DNA of 64,000 nt from Stigmatella erecta (GTDB lineage: Bacteria > Myxococcota > Myxococcia > Myxococcales > Myxococcaceae), in NCBI RefSeq assembly GCF_900111745.1, contig NZ_FOIJ01000009.1:310001-374000 (forward strand). Direction: 5' to 3'. The notes below the pieces were generated by a model, which was given only the letters and a program-made list of their open reading frames with translations, was not told where the DNA came from and did not search any database. Shown here in pieces: positions 1 through 10,695 of this stretch. Each line of letters opens with the position of its first letter. The stretch's first letter is position 1. A program made the translations under genes and the position numbers.

Positions 1-102
1 ACGAAATCCATCCGAGCGCCGACCGAGGAAGGGATCAGGAATTCCCGGGGACCATTTCCGTACGTAATCGAGCGGACTCCAGCGAACCCCTATGAACGGC
101 TC

Positions 103-143
103 AGCCCCGTAAGTACCCTGTGTTTCCGGGTGCTTACGGGGCT
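103..143 (-). terminator. Hairpin downstream of the tRNA pair
   Basis: Two perfect 11-base inverted arms (103-113 and 133-143) enclose a 19-base middle part. It lies just 3' of tRNA-Glu in the minus direction, where a terminator or processing hairpin of a tRNA operon is expected. There is no clear T-run after the stem on the minus strand, so termination would be Rho-assisted or the stem may serve RNA processing. I recognise nothing else in the first 100 bases. Confidence 0.5.
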
Positions 144-150
144 GTTCCAG

Positions 151-223
151 TGTCCCCGACGGGATTCGAACCCGTGTTACCGGCTTGAAAGGCCAGCGTC
201 CTGGGCCTCTAGACGACGGGGAC
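151..223 (-). tRNA. tRNA-Glu (anticodon TTC)
   Basis: The reverse complement begins GTCCCCGTCGTCTAGAGGCC and folds as a standard cloverleaf. The 7-bp acceptor stem is GTCCCCG/CGGGGAC, the anticodon loop is CTTTCAA (anticodon TTC), and the T-arm contains GGGTTCGAATCCC. The length is 73 bases including discriminator A. The CCA end is not encoded. It follows tRNA-Lys by 6 bases, so the two are probably one transcript. Confidence 0.95.
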
Positions 224-229
224 GCACTG

Positions 230-302
<73 letters not shown>

Positions 303-481
303 GCACTATTCTTTTTTCGCGACCTGCTCAAAAAGCCGGACGCCTCTCTACCAGCACTCCCGCCCAACTTCCACTGGCGCGCGCATGTCCGGTCTCCTGG
401 CAGGGCGGCCGGTTCTTCCGGTGAACGTCTCCGCCCCTTCGGGGTGGTTCCTCCCCCGGTGGGGGGCGCTATACAGGCGGA

Positions 482-1018
482 ATGCGTCAGGACGTCCCCC
501 CAGACCAGGATGATCCCGAGGAGGAGGCCGAGGAGGCCACGGGCCCTCAGCGCCGGTATCTCACCCGGGCCGGGGCGGAGCGCATGCACCGTGAGCTCCT
601 GAAGCTCCTCAATGAGGAGCGGCCCAAGGTCACCGCCGAGGTCTCCGCCGCCGCCGCCCAGGGCGACCGCTCGGAGAACGCCGAGTACATCTACGGCAAG
701 AAACGGCTGCGGGAGATCGACCGCCGCATCCGCTTCCTCCAGAGGCGTCTGGACACGGCCACCATCGTGACGCCCTCGGAGCAGACCGACACCGGCCGGG
801 TCTATTTCGGTGCCACGGTCACCCTGGAGGACGAGGATGGGCACCGCACCACGTACCAGATCGTGGGCTCGGATGAGATCGACACCCAGGGCGGGCGGAT
901 CAGCGTGGAGTCTCCCATCGGCAAGGCCCTGCTTCGCAAGGCCGTGGGCGACAGCGTGGAAGTGATGCGCCCCCGCGGTGAGATCGAACTCACCATCGTC
1001 GCGATCTCCTACATGTAG
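482..1018 (+). CDS. greB: Transcription elongation factor GreB
   Basis: This protein binds the RNA polymerase secondary channel and stimulates cleavage of backtracked transcripts. The 178-residue protein has an acidic N-terminal extension of about 22 residues, then the coiled-coil Gre domain with the hallmark GDRSENAEYIYGKKRLREID, in which the YGKKRLREID part points to GreB rather than GreA. The C-terminal FKBP-like Gre domain ends in a VEVMRPRGEIELTIVAISY stretch. The ATG at 482 has only a weak upstream GGCGGA. The stop overlaps the Shine-Dalgarno of the next gene, so the two are probably cotranscribed. Confidence 0.93.
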   Translation: MRQDVPPDQDDPEEEAEEATGPQRRYLTRAGAERMHRELLKLLNEERPKVTAEVSAAAAQGDRSENAEYIYGKKRLREIDRRIRFLQRRLDTATIVTPSEQTDTGRVYFGATVTLEDEDGHRTTYQIVGSDEIDTQGGRISVESPIGKALLRKAVGDSVEVMRPRGEIELTIVAISYM

Positions 1019-1030
1019 GAGGGCTCACGG

Positions 1031-1972
1031 ATGCCGCGGACGCCTCAGCCAGAAGCGCGTTTCCGCCGCATCTACCGGCGCTTGAGCGCCTCCCAGCTGT
1101 CCGTCACCGGACAGGACGGGACGCTGAGCCTGGACGAGCTGGGGCTGGACTCCCGGGACGAGCGGGTGTCGCTCGCCTTTGGCGTCTACAGCCGTCAGGG
1201 CATGGAGAACGCCCTGCGCGAGTACGGGATGATCCAGCGCATGGAGGAGCGCGGCCTGGGCCCGCTCGAGCTGCGGCTGAACCTCGATGAGCCGTTCCGC
1301 CCCCGCATCGTGCTCTGGAGCCTGCGCTACAAGGCGGCCGTGGTGGACATCGCGCTGCGCAAGGTGCCCGGCGAAGACGTGGGCCTTCCTCCGCCGCTCG
1401 ACGGCCGCCCGGTGCTCTACCTGGACTCCTTCACCCTCCAGCACCCCGGGCGCTCTTTCGACTGGAACCGCCCGCCGCTGCCCGGACAGGTTCACCCTGG
1501 GCTGGCCCTCTCGGCGGAGATCCTTGAGTTGCTGCTGCTCATGACCCGCCGCATCGGGGCCGAGGCCATGGCGCTGACCCCGGCCACTTTCTCCGCCGCG
1601 TGGGTCTATGCCCGGTACTTTCACTTCATCGACGGCGCGGCCCAGGGGCTCTTCCAGGCCCTGCGCAGGGCTGGGCGGCAGCGGCCCCGGTGGTTGCTGG
1701 CCTGGGCGGTGGAGCTGGGGTGTGCGCGGGGCGCGGGGGGCGAGCCCGTGCGGTTCGTTCCCTCGCCCATGCTCGCCGCGGGCTCCCGGCGCATGGGCCG
1801 CCTCTTCGAGGACGAGGACTGGCTCTCCGCCGTGAAGGCTCACGCCCGCGTCCCATTGACGATCGACTTCGAGGCACTTCAGGACCGGTTCCCCTGGGCG
1901 CTCATGCCGCCCGGTCCCCCCCCGGAGCACGTGGCGGACGTGCTCACCTATGATCCGCTCGTCCCGCCCTGA
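1031..1972 (+). CDS. Conserved hypothetical protein coupled to greB
   Basis: I do not recognise a family in this 313-residue protein. It has no signal peptide or obvious membrane segment. It is rich in Arg, Leu and Pro, with an arginine-rich N-terminus and a hydrophobic stretch near residues 160-175 (ILELLLLM). A strong TAGGAGGG Shine-Dalgarno at 1016-1023 includes the greB stop codon and supports the ATG at 1031 and translational coupling. Its GC3 is as high as its neighbours', so it is a native gene. A role in transcription is only a guess from position. Confidence 0.75.
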   Translation: MPRTPQPEARFRRIYRRLSASQLSVTGQDGTLSLDELGLDSRDERVSLAFGVYSRQGMENALREYGMIQRMEERGLGPLELRLNLDEPFRPRIVLWSLRYKAAVVDIALRKVPGEDVGLPPPLDGRPVLYLDSFTLQHPGRSFDWNRPPLPGQVHPGLALSAEILELLLLMTRRIGAEAMALTPATFSAAWVYARYFHFIDGAAQGLFQALRRAGRQRPRWLLAWAVELGCARGAGGEPVRFVPSPMLAAGSRRMGRLFEDEDWLSAVKAHARVPLTIDFEALQDRFPWALMPPGPPPEHVADVLTYDPLVPP

Positions 1973-1980
1973 CGCCTGAA

Positions 1981-1997
1981 GCCCGGAAACTGGGCAG
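1981..1997. repeat. Short palindrome, copy 1
   Basis: The 17-base string gcccggaaactgggcag has GCCC/GGGC arms around GGAAACT. The same 17 bases occur at 23755-23771, also between genes. Here it lies 9 bases after the end of the unknown gene and 129 bases before the phoH start. It could be a protein-binding site or a small hairpin; no family is recognised. Confidence 0.45.
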
Positions 1998-2125
1998 AAT
2001 CGTGCACCCAGGGCTCAAGATGGGTGTTTCGCCCGGGAAGGGGTGCCTATATTCGGGTGTAGAAGGTTCTGTGCCAGCAGCGTCTCAGCGGTCGCACCCG
2101 AACTCCAGGTCGCGCAACCACCACG

Positions 2126-3445
2126 ATGCCCAAGAACTTCATCCTCGACACGAACGTCCTGCTCCATGATCCGCGCAGCATCTACGGTTTCAGGGACAAC
2201 AACGTCATCATCCCGATCTACGTCATTGAGGAGATCGATCAGTTCAAGAGGGATCTCTCCGAGCTGGGCAGGAATGCGCGCCAGGTCGCCCGTTACCTGG
2301 ACGCCTTCCGGTCGGAGGGCTCGCTGAAGGAAGGGGTGCCCCTGCCGCACGGCGGGTTCCTCCGGGTGGGGTTCGCGGAGACCGAGTTGCCGCCGCCGCT
2401 GGCGGACGGCAGCTTGATGGATAACCGCATCCTCGCGGTGGCCATCGACCTGATGAAGCGCGAGCCGGATACCCAGGCCGTCTTCATCACCAAGGACACG
2501 AACCTGCGCATCCGCGCGGACGCGCTGGGCCTCATCGCCGAGGACTACGACACCGAGCGCGTCGAGATCACCGAGCTGTACACCGGCTTCACCGAGCTGC
2601 TCGTGCCGCGGGAGCTGGTGGATCAGATGTACAAGCCCGGCGCCGAGGTGGAGGTTCCGGGGCAGGACAAGCTCTTCCCCAACCAGTGCCTGCTGCTCAA
2701 GGACGAGACCAACCCGTCCCACACGGCCATGGGGCGCTTCAACGCCACCAAGGGCAAGGTGGTGCCGCTCTTGCGCAACATCAAGGACGGCATCTGGGGG
2801 GTGCGGCCGCGCAACATGGAGCAGTCCTTCGTGCTGGACCTGCTGCTCAACGACGACATCAAGCTGGTGACCGTCGTGGGCAAGGCCGGCACGGGCAAGA
2901 CGCTGATGGCCATCGCCGCGGGGCTCAACAAGGTGACCGAGGAGAACCTGTACCAGAAGCTGCTGGTCAGCCGGCCCATCTTCCCGCTGGGCCGGGACAT
3001 CGGGTATCTGCCCGGCAGCGTCGAGGAGAAGCTCAACCCCTGGATGCAGCCCATCTTCGACAACGTGGAGTTCCTGATGAACCTCAGCCGGGCCGACAAG
3101 AAGGCCGGCCGGGGGTACCATGAGCTCATCGACCTGGGGTTGATGGAGATCGAACCGCTGACCTATATCCGCGGCCGGAGCATCCCCAGCCAGTTCATCA
3201 TCGTGGACGAGGCCCAGAACCTCACGCCCCACGAGGTGAAGACCATCGTCACCCGCGTGGGGGACCACACGAAGATCGTCCTCACCGGGGACCCCTTCCA
3301 GATCGACAACCCCTACGTGGACGCGACGAACAACGGCCTCGTGCACGTGGTCAACCGCTTCAAGAACGAGAAGATCGCAGGCCACATCACCATGGCCAAG
3401 GGTGAGCGCAGCGCCCTGGCCGAGCTCGCGGCGAACCTGCTCTGA
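2126..3445 (+). CDS. PIN domain-PhoH ATPase (PhoH2 type)
   Basis: This is probably an ATP-driven RNA-processing protein. PhoH2-type proteins join a PIN ribonuclease domain to a PhoH helicase-like ATPase, and characterised members unwind and cleave RNA. Residues 1-150 form the PIN domain with acidic positions D8 (LDTNVL), D99 (MDN) and D124 (TKD). The PhoH domain follows, with Walker A GKAGTGKT at 252-259, Walker B IIVDEAQN and the downstream LTGDPFQID motif. At 439 residues it is full length. A DUF493 gene follows by 21 bases, suggesting an operon. Confidence 0.92.
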   Translation: MPKNFILDTNVLLHDPRSIYGFRDNNVIIPIYVIEEIDQFKRDLSELGRNARQVARYLDAFRSEGSLKEGVPLPHGGFLRVGFAETELPPPLADGSLMDNRILAVAIDLMKREPDTQAVFITKDTNLRIRADALGLIAEDYDTERVEITELYTGFTELLVPRELVDQMYKPGAEVEVPGQDKLFPNQCLLLKDETNPSHTAMGRFNATKGKVVPLLRNIKDGIWGVRPRNMEQSFVLDLLLNDDIKLVTVVGKAGTGKTLMAIAAGLNKVTEENLYQKLLVSRPIFPLGRDIGYLPGSVEEKLNPWMQPIFDNVEFLMNLSRADKKAGRGYHELIDLGLMEIEPLTYIRGRSIPSQFIIVDEAQNLTPHEVKTIVTRVGDHTKIVLTGDPFQIDNPYVDATNNGLVHVVNRFKNEKIAGHITMAKGERSALAELAANLL

Positions 3446-3466
3446 GCCGCGTGGACGAGACGTGTC

Positions 3467-3772
3467 ATGAAGAAGGATGGCGCCCAGGACCCCTCCGCCG
3501 GAGGGGACGAGAAGAAGGACCTCATCGAGTACCCCTCCGTCTACGCCTTCAAGGTGATGGGGATGCAGGAGCACGGCTTCGCCGAGTACGTGCGGCAGCT
3601 CTTCTCCCGGCTGATGGGAACGGAGATTTCACCGGACTCCCTGAGCGCGCAGCCCAGCAGCAAGGGCAAGTACGTGTCGGTCACCGTGTCGGTGTACCTG
3701 CTGTCCGAGGAGCACCGCCGGGCGATCTACGCCCAGCTCCATCAGGAGAAGCGGATCGTTTATTACCTGTGA
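3467..3772 (+). CDS. DUF493 (YbeD-like) protein
   Basis: This 101-residue protein matches the YbeD/DUF493 family by LIEYPSVYAFKVMG near the start and the VSVTVSVYLLSEEHRRAIY pattern (an ACT-like beta-alpha-beta fold), ending in IVYYL. Family members are small cytosolic proteins of unclear role, some linked to lipoic acid or regulatory functions. It sits 21 bases after the PhoH gene and 37 bases before a methyltransferase gene on the same strand. The charged N-terminal 20 residues are extra to the family core. Confidence 0.85.
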   Translation: MKKDGAQDPSAGGDEKKDLIEYPSVYAFKVMGMQEHGFAEYVRQLFSRLMGTEISPDSLSAQPSSKGKYVSVTVSVYLLSEEHRRAIYAQLHQEKRIVYYL

Positions 3773-3809
3773 CGAAGTGCCTGCCAGGTAGGGTATAAGG
3801 CGAGACTGC

Positions 3810-4568
3810 ATGAGTCCGGCCGGGTCTTTCCCGCTCAACTATCCAGGTGACGCTCGGCGCGCCTTCGGCTCCGATGAGCTGACCCGCCGCTTCGCCCGGG
3901 TGGCGCAGCTGGAGCCGGGCTCCCGCGTGCTCGTGCTCGGCGGAGGCCCCGTCAACGCGGCGGTCCTGCTGGCACGGGACCTGGGCTGCTCGGTGGTGGC
4001 GGCCGACACGGAAGAGGCCCTGCTCGTCCCGGTGCGGGAGCGGGTGAGGGCGCTGAGCCTGGGGGACCGGGTGGAGGTCCGCCGGATCGACCTGGGCCAG
4101 CCCGGGTTTCCCGACGGCGAGTTCGACGCGGTGCTGATTCAGGGCCGCGTCTTCTCCCCGCTGGCGCATTCCCTGCGCTCGCTTCGCCGGGTGCTGTCCC
4201 TCCGGGGCCGCCTCGGGATGACCTTCCCGTCCCGGGTGGGGCGCTTCCTGCCCCGGGCGTCGATGGAGTTCTGGGAGAAGCGGCTGGGCGCGCCGCTGCT
4301 GCTGCCCCGTGAGCTGCTGCTCGCCATGGAGTCCGAGGGCTACGAGCCCGAGTCGGTGGAGACGCTGCCCGAGGCGGAGCTGGATGGCCTCTACCAGGAC
4401 GTCGAGTCCCACCTGGAGGGGGTGCCCGAGGCCGAGGTTCAGGTGCTGCGGCAGGAGATCTCCCTGCACCGCGAGCAGCACGGCAAGCCCGGGGTGAGCT
4501 TCTCGTTCTTCATCGGCCGCCGCAAAGAGCCGGGGGAGAAGCCGCCCGCGTCCCGGGACCGCGGCTAG
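3810..4568 (+). CDS. Class I SAM-dependent methyltransferase
   Basis: A Rossmann-fold methyltransferase of 252 residues. Motif I appears as VLVLGGGP (about residues 40-47), the acidic end of beta 2 as VVAADTEE, and motif IV as FDAVLIQGRV. The C-terminal half has a helical cap, and the substrate cannot be told. The GxGxG loop is atypical (GGGPVNA), but the overall order fits. It is the last gene of the plus-strand run from phoH and converges with the kinase-like gene 27 bases away. Confidence 0.75.
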   Translation: MSPAGSFPLNYPGDARRAFGSDELTRRFARVAQLEPGSRVLVLGGGPVNAAVLLARDLGCSVVAADTEEALLVPVRERVRALSLGDRVEVRRIDLGQPGFPDGEFDAVLIQGRVFSPLAHSLRSLRRVLSLRGRLGMTFPSRVGRFLPRASMEFWEKRLGAPLLLPRELLLAMESEGYEPESVETLPEAELDGLYQDVESHLEGVPEAEVQVLRQEISLHREQHGKPGVSFSFFIGRRKEPGEKPPASRDRG

Positions 4569-4595
4569 GGCCGCGGCCTCCGGCCCGGCGCCGGG

Positions 4596-5687
4596 TCAGT
4601 TCATCTCGCCGTGGAAGTCCACCAGGTCGATGGACTCGGGGGCCACGGAGAGGGTCAAGCTCTCGCGATAGCCCGCCGCGTCGCCGCCCACCTGGAAGGG
4701 CATGGGCTTGGCGAAGCGGATCGTCACTTCCTTGGCGTGGAAGTCGTGGATGCCCTCGGGGAACCAGCGGCCCGCCCACATCTTGGGCAGGTGGGCGAGG
4801 ATGCTCGCCGTGCTCACCTGGCCCAGCCGCAGGTGCATCATCCCGCGGCGGTGGTTGGCGAACGGGAACATCCGGAAGCCGTAGCCGTAGAAGGGCATCG
4901 TGGCCGCGGCGGCCATCATCAGGTTGCCCCGGAAGAGCACCTCGCCCGCGCCCAGCGGCGGGCCCACGGGGCTGCCATCGGCTCCCAGCCGGTAGGCCTC
5001 GCCCGCCTGGCCATTGCGAATCTCACACTCCACCGAGGTGGAGTTCACCATGTAGTGCGGCACCGTCTTGAAGGCCACGGCGGAGAAGTAACCCCCGCTG
5101 CCCGTCATCATCTTCTTGAAGAAGCCCTTGCCTAGGTTCTCCTTCACCCAGATGTAGTCGTTGAGCAGCTTGCCATCCACGCCCAGGCCGGCGAACGGGG
5201 CGCGCTGGCCATCCACCATCAGCAGATCCATGCGCCGGGAGCCGGACACATCCCCCGAGCGGGCCCGCACCACGTCGTGGAGGATGCCGTCGCCCCGGGT
5301 GCTGGAGGCGTTGACGAACGAGGCGATGCCATTGCCGGTGCCCAGCTTCAGCACGCCGAAGCGCGGCAGGGGCTGCCCGGCGAACCGGCCCCGGGCCTCC
5401 GTCTGACGGATGATCTCGTTCACGAAGCCCATGAAGGTGCCGTCTCCACCGCCGGTGAAGACCATGGGGTAGCCCCGCTCGAGTACTTCCTGAGCAATCC
5501 GCCGGGCGTCCAGGGGCGAGCGCGACAGGAACAGGTCCTCTTCCGGAACGACATGCGAAAGCGCCTTCACAACCCGTGCGTCGACCTTCCGGGCGTTGGC
5601 GTTGAGCAGCACGGCCACCCGCGGTGTGGCACTGGGGCTCGTCGGGAGCTGGTGGAGTTCCGGCGAGCGAAGGGGCTGTACCAGCAT
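4596..5687 (-). CDS. Diacylglycerol/lipid kinase family protein
   Basis: Members of the DAGK catalytic (YegS/BmrU-type) family phosphorylate diacylglycerol or related lipids at the membrane. In this 363-residue protein the N-terminal part has VAVLLNANARKV followed by the ATP-binding signature VFTGGGDGTFMGFVNEI, then RFGVLKLGTGNGIA. The C-terminal two-layer beta domain follows (DLLMVDGQRAPFAGLGVDGK). A CAGGAG Shine-Dalgarno lies about 12 bases before the ATG. It is transcribed away from dnaK. The 346 bases between its start and dnaK hold no gene. Confidence 0.85.
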   Translation of the reverse strand: MLVQPLRSPELHQLPTSPSATPRVAVLLNANARKVDARVVKALSHVVPEEDLFLSRSPLDARRIAQEVLERGYPMVFTGGGDGTFMGFVNEIIRQTEARGRFAGQPLPRFGVLKLGTGNGIASFVNASSTRGDGILHDVVRARSGDVSGSRRMDLLMVDGQRAPFAGLGVDGKLLNDYIWVKENLGKGFFKKMMTGSGGYFSAVAFKTVPHYMVNSTSVECEIRNGQAGEAYRLGADGSPVGPPLGAGEVLFRGNLMMAAAATMPFYGYGFRMFPFANHRRGMMHLRLGQVSTASILAHLPKMWAGRWFPEGIHDFHAKEVTIRFAKPMPFQVGGDAAGYRESLTLSVAPESIDLVDFHGEMN

Positions 5688-5954
5688 GAGGGGCAGGCTC
5701 CTGAGGGGGAGGAACGTGTCGATGCGCCAATCAGCGCGTGAGATGGGTATTGCACATTCCTCGCCAGGCTCTGGTGCACCGCGTCAGGCCAGAGCAGGCC
5801 AGGAATTTCAAAGGGTTGCTTGGTCTTGTGGCGATCAATTGCCTGGCCGGTTGCTACGTGGCGGTGACGGCGGTGTAGAGCGTGTTACGCAGTGGTGACA
5901 ACGCCATGGCGGGGAGGTGATGCAGGCCCGGGTCCGTTCTGATCCCAAGTGGGT

Positions 5955-5983
5955 TTGACACCCCCCCATGGGTGGTTACGTTG
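5955..5983 (+). promoter_or_regulatory. Candidate dnaK promoter
   Basis: A TTGACA hexamer at 5955-5960 is followed by a weak TTACGT/ACGTTG at -10 distance, about 50-80 bases before the dnaK GTG. No CIRCE element and no clear heat-shock sigma consensus was seen. The rest of the 5688-6033 gap shows no ORF or RNA I can support. Confidence 0.3.
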
Positions 5984-6033
5984 GGCGTACATCAGGATTT
6001 TTTCGAAAAACGCAGTCATTTCCGGAGGATACC

Positions 6034-7944
<1,911 letters not shown>

Positions 7945-7974
7945 TGCCAGCGGCATAAGCCCGCTCCGTTGAGA

Positions 7975-8009
7975 AGAGGGCCGGTGCTCCCCTGGGAGCC
8001 CGGCCCTCT
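7975..8009 (+). terminator. Terminator after dnaK
   Basis: Ten-base inverted arms agagggccgg (7975-7984) and ccggccctct (8000-8009) form a strong GC hairpin 31 bases after the dnaK stop. The following bases are only moderately T-rich. It separates dnaK from the downstream AAA+ gene. Confidence 0.7.
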
Positions 8010-8090
8010 GTGCTTCTGGGCAATGGCGGCTTCAAATGGGGGTGGGGCGGGGGCTAACATCCGGGGCTTTCCGTTGACGCGTGTCCGCCC

Positions 8091-10637
8091 GTGACCCAAC
8101 CCTCGACGTCCCATCCTCAGGCCGCGCAGGCCTTCCGCCGCTTCTTCGGGGAGCTGCGCGAGACGTACCTCGAGCGCGAGACGCTCTTCACCCAGCTCGA
8201 GCTGGCGCTACTGTGCAAGGAACACGTGCTGGTGGTGGGTCCTCCGGGCACCGCCAAGAGCGCCATCGCCAGTGCCGTGCTGGGGCGCATTCTCGATGAG
8301 AAGACCGGCGGCCCGTCCCTCTTCGCCAAGCAGATCGCCGAGTCCACCGTGCAGACGGACCTCATCGGTCCGGTGGACTTCAAGGTCCTCACCGAGACGG
8401 GCCGCACGGAGTACATCACCGACGATGGCATGCTGGGCGCCACCCACGCCTTCCTGGACGAGGTGTTCGACGGGCGCGACATGTTGTTGCGCTCCATCCT
8501 GAACGTCCTCCACGAGCGTGAGCTCAAGCATGGGCGGCGGGTGACGAGCGGGCGCATCGAGTGCGCCATCATGACGAGCAACCGCTACCTCTCCGAGGTG
8601 CTCGCGCGCTCGCCCGAGCTGCTCCTGGCCTTCGCCGACCGGCTCAGCTTCATCTCCTTCGTGCCCAAGTCCTTCGCCCAGCGCGCCAGCCGCGCGGCCA
8701 TGCTGCACCGCTTCGCCCACGGCATCCGGCCGGACCTCCGGGCAGGGCTCTCGCTGCAACAGCTCGATGTGCTCCAGGAGGCCGTGGGCCGGGTGCAGGT
8801 GTCCAGCCAGCTCCTGGAGGGCATCGAGCTGCTGGCGGATGAGCTGGAGCGCGCACTGATGGCGCAGGTGTCCAAGCTGCCCGATTACGTGCCCACCAAG
8901 TATTTCTCCCAGCGCTCGGTGGTGAAGGCGCTGTGGGCGCTCAAGGCCGCGGTGGTGAGGGATCAGATCTACCGGCACCCGGACCGGCCGCTGGAGGCGA
9001 CCCTCGACGATCTGGACGCGCTCCGGTGGTTCTTCCTGCTGGGCGGGCCTCCCGCAGCCGATGTCGAGACGCTCCTCAAGGTGGCGGTGGATCCCCGGGA
9101 GCGGGCCCAGCTCGAGATCGTCCGGGTGGAGCAGGTGGCCTTCGACGAGGCGCTCGCCAAGGTGCGCAGCGAGCTCGTCTCCGGCGTGGAGCGCGAGGCG
9201 GCCACGCTGAATGCCGCGGAGGACGTGGCGGCCACCGAGGCGCTCGCGCGGTCCTTCCAGGCGGGCATGGCCGCCACGATTGCCCAGCGGCTGCGCGCGA
9301 AGCTCGTTCCCGGGCCGCGGCACGAGCAGAACAGGCAGGCCCTGCTGGTGGCGGCCCGCGCCCTGGTGGCGGGGATGGAGCGGCGGCTGGCCCGGGGGCT
9401 GGCCAGTCCTCAGGCGCAGGGGTCCCAGGATGGGCGCGGCGGGCTCCAGCTCATCACGGCCTTCCGGGACACCCTGGAGCTGTGCCGGTCCGTTCCCGAG
9501 CTTCGCCCGCATCTGGCCCCCATGTGTGGGGCCACCGCGCGGCTGCTGGAGCAGATGCTCGAGATGATTGTCTCCTCGGCCGAGGGGGTGGAGTTCGAGG
9601 ACGGCCTCAAGATCGAGGGGCTGGTGGGGCTCGCCGATAATCTGGAGGAGGAGATCTCCCAGGCCTCCGAGCTGTCGGCCCTGCTGTCCGAGGAGGCCCC
9701 CGACGCGATGGCGCGGCTCCGGACCGCCGAGGCCGAGGCGCGCCTTCGGGTGGGCACGGCGCTGCGGCGGCGGGCCGTGAGTGCCTTCCAGTCTCCCCGG
9801 GCTGGCAAGCGGGAGCCGTTCGAGACCCTGACCGCGGACTCTCGGCGGCTGACCCAGCTGGAGCACTCCCTGCGCGAGCTGGAGCCCTCCCTGCCGGGCC
9901 TGAAGCAGGAGCTGCTCCTCCCACTGGGGCTGGCCTATGCCCGGGAGGTCCTGTCCTCCACGCCGTTCGAGCGCATCGAGCAGTTCGCCCGGGCGGTCCA
10001 GACCGTGGTGGAGAACCTGCGGCAGGAGGGGCTCGCGCCCGAGGCCATCCTGCTCGAATGCCGGGCGATCATCGAATCCCGTATCACCGAGCACGCTCGC
10101 ACGCTGTCCCGGGACGTCGCCAGCCCCGCCCCCACGCCCGCCTCCATTCTCTCGGGAGAGGCCTACACCTTCTACCGGAGCACCTTCTCGGTCCGCGTGC
10201 CCGATGGCGAGTTCGCCGCGCTTCAGGGGCTCAACCACCAGCTCACCTCCGCCACGCCCGAGCCCGCGGTGGCCTTCCTCTCCGCCGGAGTCCTAAACGC
10301 CGTGGCACAGGCCGAGCTGGTCTTCGTTCACACGCGCGTCAAGTATCTGAGGAGCTGGCTGACCCAGTTGCTCTCCGCGCTGTTGCCCGAGCTGGAAACG
10401 CTCAAGGCCCGGGCCGAGGCGGAGCGCACGTTCGAGCGGCTCGTGAGGAGCCGGTTCCCCCTGCTGGCCCTCAAGGAAGGCGAGGTGGTCCGGCTGCGGG
10501 GCGTGCTCGGAACCCTGGGCGCCATGGAGGGCGAGCTGGGGGAGGCGGCGCGCCGGCTCGCCCTGCAGCTGAGCGGCATCGACGAGGATTTTGGACGCTT
10601 CAGCAAGCGGGTGCTGGAGCTGCGCTCCTCGCTGTGA
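8091..10637 (+). CDS. MoxR/RavA-type AAA+ ATPase
   Basis: The N-terminal 290 residues are a MoxR-class AAA+ module. Walker A GPPGTAKS is at 50-57 and Walker B AFLDEVF at 120-126, followed by the MoxR-typical RSILNVLHERE helix and sensor region IMTSNR. The remaining 550 residues are helical, rich in Glu, Arg and Leu, and without a recognised domain, making the protein (848 residues) longer than E. coli RavA. It starts at GTG 8091. The next gene encodes a VWA protein, the classic MoxR partner, so the pair is likely a RavA-ViaA-like chaperone. The specific substrate is unknown. Confidence 0.85.
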   Translation: MTQPSTSHPQAAQAFRRFFGELRETYLERETLFTQLELALLCKEHVLVVGPPGTAKSAIASAVLGRILDEKTGGPSLFAKQIAESTVQTDLIGPVDFKVLTETGRTEYITDDGMLGATHAFLDEVFDGRDMLLRSILNVLHERELKHGRRVTSGRIECAIMTSNRYLSEVLARSPELLLAFADRLSFISFVPKSFAQRASRAAMLHRFAHGIRPDLRAGLSLQQLDVLQEAVGRVQVSSQLLEGIELLADELERALMAQVSKLPDYVPTKYFSQRSVVKALWALKAAVVRDQIYRHPDRPLEATLDDLDALRWFFLLGGPPAADVETLLKVAVDPRERAQLEIVRVEQVAFDEALAKVRSELVSGVEREAATLNAAEDVAATEALARSFQAGMAATIAQRLRAKLVPGPRHEQNRQALLVAARALVAGMERRLARGLASPQAQGSQDGRGGLQLITAFRDTLELCRSVPELRPHLAPMCGATARLLEQMLEMIVSSAEGVEFEDGLKIEGLVGLADNLEEEISQASELSALLSEEAPDAMARLRTAEAEARLRVGTALRRRAVSAFQSPRAGKREPFETLTADSRRLTQLEHSLRELEPSLPGLKQELLLPLGLAYAREVLSSTPFERIEQFARAVQTVVENLRQEGLAPEAILLECRAIIESRITEHARTLSRDVASPAPTPASILSGEAYTFYRSTFSVRVPDGEFAALQGLNHQLTSATPEPAVAFLSAGVLNAVAQAELVFVHTRVKYLRSWLTQLLSALLPELETLKARAEAERTFERLVRSRFPLLALKEGEVVRLRGVLGTLGAMEGELGEAARRLALQLSGIDEDFGRFSKRVLELRSSL

Positions 10638-10695
10638 GTTCTCATCCGGCACACCGCCTTCCCTTGCGGAGGGCGGGCCCTGAGAGGCCCTGAGC

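Noticed and set aside
303-331. Possible tRNA promoter with TTGAGC and AATAGT
   Set aside because: The -10 lies so close to the tRNA 5' end that the transcript would start inside the tRNA.
10303-10318. RpoN-like string TGGCACAGGCCGAGCT
   Set aside because: It lies inside the coding region of the AAA+ gene with no gene start in reach and a weak -12 element.
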